From contig CADCUE010000017.1 in the NCBI GenBank assembly GCA_902805805.1, positions 1 to 18,419 of the forward strand: a stretch of DNA of 18,419 nt. The letters run 5' to 3'. The translations under genes and the position numbers were made by a program. The DNA comes from an uncultured Frankineae bacterium. GTDB taxonomy: Bacteria > Actinomycetota > Actinomycetes > Mycobacteriales > SCTD01. Below are positions 14,388 through 18,419 of this stretch, piece after piece; the stretch's first letter is position 1; the number at the start of each line of letters is the position of its first letter. The notes below the pieces were generated by a model. That model saw nothing but the letters and a program-made list of their open reading frames with translations, searched no databases and had not been told where the DNA came from.

Positions 14388-16289
14388 GTGAGGCGGGCTC
14401 CGGCGATCGGGCTGGCGCTGGCCTCGTTGGCCGGCGCGGGCGCCGTCACCGTCAGTGCCGCCGCCTCCGCTCAGGACGCCGCGCAGGCCCTGCAGCGGGC
14501 CCAGCGCGGCCTGTCCGCCGTCCGCGACGGCGAGGCCGACGAGGCCGACTCCGTCGCGGCCCTGCGCCGCGCGTCCTCCGACGTCGAGCGGGCGAACGCC
14601 GAGCTGGCCGGCTGGCCGGTGGACGTCCTGGCCGCCGTGCCGGTCCTCGGGCGGTCCTGGGACGCCGAGCGCGCCGTGGCCCGCACGGCGCGCGAGGTCC
14701 TCGCCGGCGCGCTGGTCCTTGCCGACGGCCTGCCGGACGTGCGTGCCCGACCCGGAGGCGTCGACCTGACCGCCCTGGAACAGGTCCGCCGCGAGCTGGC
14801 CGGACCCGCGCGGCGCGGTCGTGCCGAGCTGACCCGGCTGCGCAGCACGCCCGACGGCCTCACCCCGCCGCAGGTGGGCCGCGGCCTCGCGGCCGCCTCC
14901 TCGGCTCTCGGACCGGCCGTCGAGACCCTCGAGCGCACGCACACCGGCCTCGGTGTGGCGACCGGTCTGCTCGGGGCGTCCGGACCGCGGTCGGTGCTCG
15001 TGGCGCTGCAGAACAACGCCGAGCTGCGCGGCGCCGGCGGCTACGTCTCCACCTTCGGCACCGGGCGGCTCGAGGGCGGGCGCCTGTCCCTCGATCCGCT
15101 GCAGGACCTCGTCGACGTGGCCGACCCGCCGGAGCAGGCTCGGCGCGTCCCCTCCCCGCCGGAGTACGCCGAGGACTACGGGCCGCTGTCGGGCGACACG
15201 ACGATCTGGCGCTCGTGGAACATGTCCCCGCACGTCCCGGACTCGGCGCTGGTCGGGTCCCGCATCGCCGGCACGCTGCTGGGCCGGGCACCCGACGTCG
15301 TGGTGCTGCTGGACGTCCCCGCGATGGGTGAGCTCGCCTCGCTCGGCGGCAACGCGGTGGTGCTCCCCGACGGGACGAAGGTCAGCGCCGACGAGCTCAC
15401 CGACGCGCTCCTGGTGGAGTCCTACGCGCAGGCCGGCTCCGACGGCGACGACCAGGTGCAGCGGCGTGACGACCTCCGCGAGGCGGCCACCGCCGCGGTC
15501 GGGCGGCTGCTCGCCGGCGAGCTGCCGGCCGTCGACCTGCTGCGCACGCTGACCCGGCTGGCCGGGGGCCGGCACCTCACCGTGTGGTCGGCGCGCCCGG
15601 ACGAGCAGGCCGCCCTGGTGGACCTCGGGCTCGCCGGTGCGGTCGAGACACCCGCCGGAGGCGATCTGTCCCACGTCAGCCTCAACAACATCGGCGCCAA
15701 CAAGCTCGACGTCTACGCCGACCGCCGGATCACCGTGGACGTGCGACTCGAGCCGGACCGCGCCCACGTGGTGCAGCGGGTGACGGTCGCCAACGACGCC
15801 CCTCAGGGCCTGGTGCCGTACGTCGCCGGCGTCCAGCGACCCGGCACCATGGTGTCCCGCGCCGAGCTGTCCCTGCCGACCACCGCGACGGAGGTCTCGG
15901 CGACCGTCGACGGGCGCCCCTGGCCGGAGGCCCCACGGACGGGCGCGGCGCGACAGCGGCTCGCCACGCGCGTGGAGACCCCCCGGGGCCGGACGACCGT
16001 CCTGGAGGCGCGCTACGTCCTGCCCGTGCGGGACGGCCGCTACCGGCTGCGGCTGCTCCCCCAGCCGCTGGCCGAGCAGGCCTCGCTCAGCCTGTCCGTG
16101 CGGGGCGCCGACGGCCGGGCCCTGGACGTCGTCGAGGGCGCCGGCCTGGACGACGGGGCCGTCGTCGAACCGGCCGCCCCGTTCCCCCGGACGCGCGAGG
16201 TGGTCGTGCGCCTGGCCGGCTCGGAGCAGTCCCGCTCGCGGTGGGACCGGCTGGAGGAGCTCTGGACCTCCCCCGGCTCCGACAGCTGA
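14388..16289 (+). CDS. DUF4012 family protein, likely exopolysaccharide-linked
   Basis: The 633-residue protein starts at GTG 14388 with an N-terminal membrane segment or signal (about 5-28, IGLALASLAGAGAVTVSAAA) and an Ala/Arg-rich helical region to about 195. The DUF4012 core follows, with LVALQNNAELRGAGGY (204-219), WNMSPHVPDSA (277-287), a segment ending in VVLLDVPAM (305-313) and NNIGANKLDVYADR (433-446). The C-terminal part after about 447 looks beta-rich. There is no C-terminal membrane anchor. The biochemical role of DUF4012 is not known to me; members often sit in actinobacterial polysaccharide clusters, which fits the sugar-phosphate transferase next door. I predict an extracytoplasmic, membrane-tethered protein. 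No ribosome site or -10 box is obvious before the GTG, so its start and promoter are less certain than the reading frame. It converges on the transferase gene with 40 bases between the stops and no clear terminator. Confidence 0.9.
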   Translation: MRRAPAIGLALASLAGAGAVTVSAAASAQDAAQALQRAQRGLSAVRDGEADEADSVAALRRASSDVERANAELAGWPVDVLAAVPVLGRSWDAERAVARTAREVLAGALVLADGLPDVRARPGGVDLTALEQVRRELAGPARRGRAELTRLRSTPDGLTPPQVGRGLAAASSALGPAVETLERTHTGLGVATGLLGASGPRSVLVALQNNAELRGAGGYVSTFGTGRLEGGRLSLDPLQDLVDVADPPEQARRVPSPPEYAEDYGPLSGDTTIWRSWNMSPHVPDSALVGSRIAGTLLGRAPDVVVLLDVPAMGELASLGGNAVVLPDGTKVSADELTDALLVESYAQAGSDGDDQVQRRDDLREAATAAVGRLLAGELPAVDLLRTLTRLAGGRHLTVWSARPDEQAALVDLGLAGAVETPAGGDLSHVSLNNIGANKLDVYADRRITVDVRLEPDRAHVVQRVTVANDAPQGLVPYVAGVQRPGTMVSRAELSLPTTATEVSATVDGRPWPEAPRTGAARQRLATRVETPRGRTTVLEARYVLPVRDGRYRLRLLPQPLAEQASLSLSVRGADGRALDVVEGAGLDDGAVVEPAAPFPRTREVVVRLAGSEQSRSRWDRLEELWTSPGSDS

Positions 16290-16329
16290 CGCGGCGCTCC
16301 GTCAGGTGAGCAGGGGGGTCCGGTGGCCG

Positions 16330-17949
16330 TCAGTACGCGCCGCGACGTCCCAGGACGGCGAACGCCGTGCGCCACAGGATGTGGGCGTCGAGCGCCAGCG
16401 ACCAGTTCTCGACGTAGTGCAGGTCGAGCCGCACGGACTCGTCCCAGGACAGCTCGGACCGGCCGCTCACCTGCCACAGGCCGGTCAGGCCGGGCTTGAC
16501 CAGCAGGCGGCGCCGCACGTCGTTGGGGTACTGCCGGACCTCGCTCTGCAGCGGAGGGCGCGGGCCGACGAGGGACATGTCGCCCTTCACGACGTTGAAC
16601 AGCTGCGGCAGCTCGTCGAGCGAGAAGCGGCGCAGCCACTTGCCCACCGGCGTGATCCGCGGGTCGTCCTTCATCTTGAACAGCAGGCCGTCGTGCTCGT
16701 TGCGGGACTCCAGGTCGGCGAGCCGCTGCTCGGCGTCGATGTACATGCTGCGCAGCTTGAACATGGTGAAGCGCTCGCCGTCGGTGCCCACGCGCTCCTG
16801 GCGGAAGAAGGCGGGCCCGGCTGAGGTCACGCGCACGACGATGGCGAGCACGAGCAGGACCGGCGCCGCGACGAGCAGACCGAGCAGCGCTGCGGTGCGG
16901 TCGACGGTGTTCTTGACGAAGCGTCGGATGCCGCTGAACTCCGGCTCCTCGACGTGCAGGAGCGGCAGCCCGGACACCGGCCGGATGTGGATGCGCGGAC
17001 CGGCGACGTCGGTCAGCGACGGCGCGACGACGAGGTCGATGCCGGACCCCTCGAGCTGCCAGGACAGGCGGCGCAGGTCGAACTGGCTCAGGTCGGACCA
17101 CGCGCCCACCGCCACCGTGTCGGCGCCGGTGTCGCGCAGCGCCGCCACGATGCTCGTCGACGTCCCGACGACGGGGACGCCTTCCACCTCTGCGCCGCGG
17201 GCGCGGTCGACGCACGCACCGACGACCGAGAAGCCGGCCGAGCTCTCCCGGCTCAGCTGACGGATGAGCTCGGCGCAGGACCGCTCGCGTCCGACGACGA
17301 CGACCTTGTGGAGGCACTCCCCCGCGGCGCGCAGGCGGTGCAGCCGCTGCCGCGCGGAGTAGCGCAGCAGCAGGGTCAGCGCCACCGTCGTCGGCAGCGC
17401 GATGAGGACGTACAGCCGGGCCGGCTCGAGCCGGAAGGCCAGGCTCGCCACGGCCGTGAGCGCCAGCAGCCGGACGCCGGCGTTGAAGACCCGCTGGAAC
17501 TCCTCGCTGCCCGTGCCGAGGAAGCGCTGCTCGTACGCCCGCACGGACGCGCAGGACAGCACCCAGACGACGGGCGCGGCGAGCGTCACGAACAGGTAGG
17601 CGTCGGGGCCTCCGGTGCCGAAGCGCACGACGAGGGCCACCAGGCCGGCGATGGCCGCGGCCATGAAGTCCAGCAGGACGAGGTTGCGGACGAGGTGGCG
17701 CTGCCACTGCAGGGTCCCGCGAGGGGCCAGCGAGGTGTCCACCGCGCGCAGGACGGGCGGACCCGCGGCCAGGCGCTCGGACCCCGGGCCGTGGAGCATC
17801 TTCTCGTCGAAGGACCGCAGCAGCGACGGCACGAGGCCGGTGCGGCGCAGCGAGGTGGTCATGCGGACCGACCGGCTGCGCAGCGGGCGCACGGGGGCCG
17901 TCGCCCGGTCGGTCGCCACGAGCGACGGGTCCTGCCTCGGCACAGTCAC
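16330..17949 (-). CDS. Polyprenyl-phosphate sugar-phosphate transferase (WbaP/WcaJ type), priming enzyme
   Basis: The 539-residue protein starts at GTG 17949, five bases after a GAGG; GTG 17943 is an alternative. This class moves a hexose-1-phosphate from a nucleotide sugar to undecaprenyl phosphate at the inner leaflet, the first step of exopolysaccharide or glycan assembly. Parts in order: an unusually long Arg-rich cytoplasmic N-terminus (1-85), four membrane segments (about 88-195), a Rossmann-like domain (about 213-330, HKVVVVGRERS), a hydrophobic anchor (352-374), and the bacterial sugar transferase domain (about 375-539) with FTMFKLRSMYIDAE (394-407), RFSLDELPQLFNVVKGDMSL (441-460), VGPRP (461-465) and KPGLTGLWQVSGRS (485-498). 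The catalytic Asp-Glu pair is in SLDELPQ (Asp445-Glu446). Sugar specificity cannot be read. It diverges from the glycosyltransferase at the right edge and converges on the DUF4012 gene. Confidence 0.95.
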   Translation of the reverse strand: MTVPRQDPSLVATDRATAPVRPLRSRSVRMTTSLRRTGLVPSLLRSFDEKMLHGPGSERLAAGPPVLRAVDTSLAPRGTLQWQRHLVRNLVLLDFMAAAIAGLVALVVRFGTGGPDAYLFVTLAAPVVWVLSCASVRAYEQRFLGTGSEEFQRVFNAGVRLLALTAVASLAFRLEPARLYVLIALPTTVALTLLLRYSARQRLHRLRAAGECLHKVVVVGRERSCAELIRQLSRESSAGFSVVGACVDRARGAEVEGVPVVGTSTSIVAALRDTGADTVAVGAWSDLSQFDLRRLSWQLEGSGIDLVVAPSLTDVAGPRIHIRPVSGLPLLHVEEPEFSGIRRFVKNTVDRTAALLGLLVAAPVLLVLAIVVRVTSAGPAFFRQERVGTDGERFTMFKLRSMYIDAEQRLADLESRNEHDGLLFKMKDDPRITPVGKWLRRFSLDELPQLFNVVKGDMSLVGPRPPLQSEVRQYPNDVRRRLLVKPGLTGLWQVSGRSELSWDESVRLDLHYVENWSLALDAHILWRTAFAVLGRRGAY

Positions 17950-18275
17950 CTCGTCCTCAGCTCCGGTGTCCCTGCGTCGGCGGGCAGATCGGGCTGAGCG
18001 GTCGTCTGCTGAGAATCGACCATGCGACGCAGTCGCCTCCCTGGGTCAGGTGGGCGGCACGGGGAGACGTCCCCCGCTGACTCGAACCGACACACACTAC
18101 TTAGGACGTCGGGACGCGGCCGCGGTCGCGTGCGACCTGGGTCACCCGTCCGGGGGACCTGGTCCGGGCACCCCTCCGTGCCCCGGCGGCGGGCGCCCCG
18201 CAGGGCCGGCCGCTACGGTGGCCCGCCCGACGTCGGCGTCGCCGCACGTCCGCACGACCGCAGAGACGAGGGCAG
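17950..18275. promoter_or_regulatory. Divergent 326-bp spacer between priming transferase and glycosyltransferase genes
   Basis: No convincing gene lies here; an 85-codon open frame from 18022 is Arg/Gly-rich and lacks a ribosome site. The least GC-rich patch (about 18082-18114) contains TAnnnT matches, TAGTGT on the minus strand and a TACTTA on the plus strand, without good -35 boxes. TACGGT (18214-18219) is a possible -10 for the rightward gene. The six-base palindrome GACGTC occurs three times (18066, 18115, 18229), the first inside a near-symmetric GGGG/CCCC context. GCGAC-GCA-GTCGC (18024-18036) is a small inverted repeat. Two opposed promoters and shared control are plausible but unproven. 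Confidence 0.4.
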
Positions 18276-18419
18276 GTGACCGATCGCAGATCGCGCCGGA
18301 TGGTGGTCCTGCACCCCGGCGCCGAGCTCTACGGCGCAGACCGGGTCCTGCTCAGCATCACCGGAGCGCTGTCCGAGCAGTGGTCGGTCTCGGTCGTCCT
18401 GCCCGCCGGCGGCCCCTTG
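18276..18419 (+). CDS. Glycosyltransferase, N-terminal fragment (runs off right edge)
   Basis: Forty-eight residues are visible from GTG 18276, three to four bases after GAGGG, or from the ATG at 18300 (residue 9). The sequence MVVLHPGAELYGADRVLLSI is the start of a GT-B glycosyltransferase (GT4-like): a first beta strand, then a Gly-rich loop and an Asp-Arg in place of the GGAER-type motif, followed by a helix and a second strand (SVSVVLPAGGPL). It would add a sugar from a nucleotide donor to a growing glycan on the cytoplasmic side. Its position next to a priming transferase suggests an exopolysaccharide locus continuing to the right. Donor, acceptor and full length cannot be seen. Confidence 0.8.
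   Translation, partial: MTDRRSRRMVVLHPGAELYGADRVLLSITGALSEQWSVSVVLPAGGPL

Noticed and set aside
18022..18279. 85-codon gene in the divergent spacer
   Set aside because: Arg/Gly/Pro-rich, no ribosome site, and its stop overlaps the start of a recognisable glycosyltransferase.

Overview
The window is very GC-rich with strongly GC-biased codons, GTG starts are common, and it carries Pup-proteasome genes, an actinobacterial-type TrmI and an LPxTG-like surface protein. This points to a high-GC Actinomycetota chromosome, possibly of the Frankia/Geodermatophilus/Motilibacter kind. The genus is a guess. I see no tRNA, rRNA, insertion sequence or CRISPR array. Most of the window looks like core chromosome, with a surface and exopolysaccharide region at the right end.

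Left third (1-5.9 kb): the Pup-proteasome neighbourhood, read right to left. The proteasomal ATPase arc/mpa (3784-5589, minus) and the Pup deamidase dop (409-1944, minus) are usually adjacent. Here they are separated by an oppositely oriented secreted DUF4331 gene (2160-3719, plus), which has a repeat-marked putative promoter and ends at a perfect 17-bp hairpin shared with arc. The dop start has the spacing of a leaderless gene. Dop runs into a convergent coiled-coil gene cut by the left edge, so pup, prcBA and pafA are not in view.

Middle (5.6-9.2 kb): a minus-strand run of a site-2-type membrane protease with CBS-like tail (7016-8161), the tRNA m1A58 methyltransferase trmI (6059-7003) and an 82-residue membrane protein (5619-5867) leads into arc. 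Divergent from the protease is a Fe-S RecB-family nuclease-like gene (8274-9206) with an in-frame 3 x 18-bp repeat and a second leaderless-looking start.

Right half (9.3-18.4 kb): a MacB/FtsX-type ABC exporter pair with overlapping stop and start (9307-12638), a class II aldolase/adducin-like protein (12691-13569), a Pro/Thr-repeat protein with an LPFTG cell-wall sorting signal (13691-14308), a large DUF4012 protein (14388-16289), a convergent polyprenyl-phosphate sugar-phosphate transferase (16330-17949, minus) and, across a 326-bp spacer, the start of a glycosyltransferase (18276-edge). The last three look like the edge of an exopolysaccharide or cell-surface glycan locus. The LPFTG protein may belong to the same surface programme, but that is inference.
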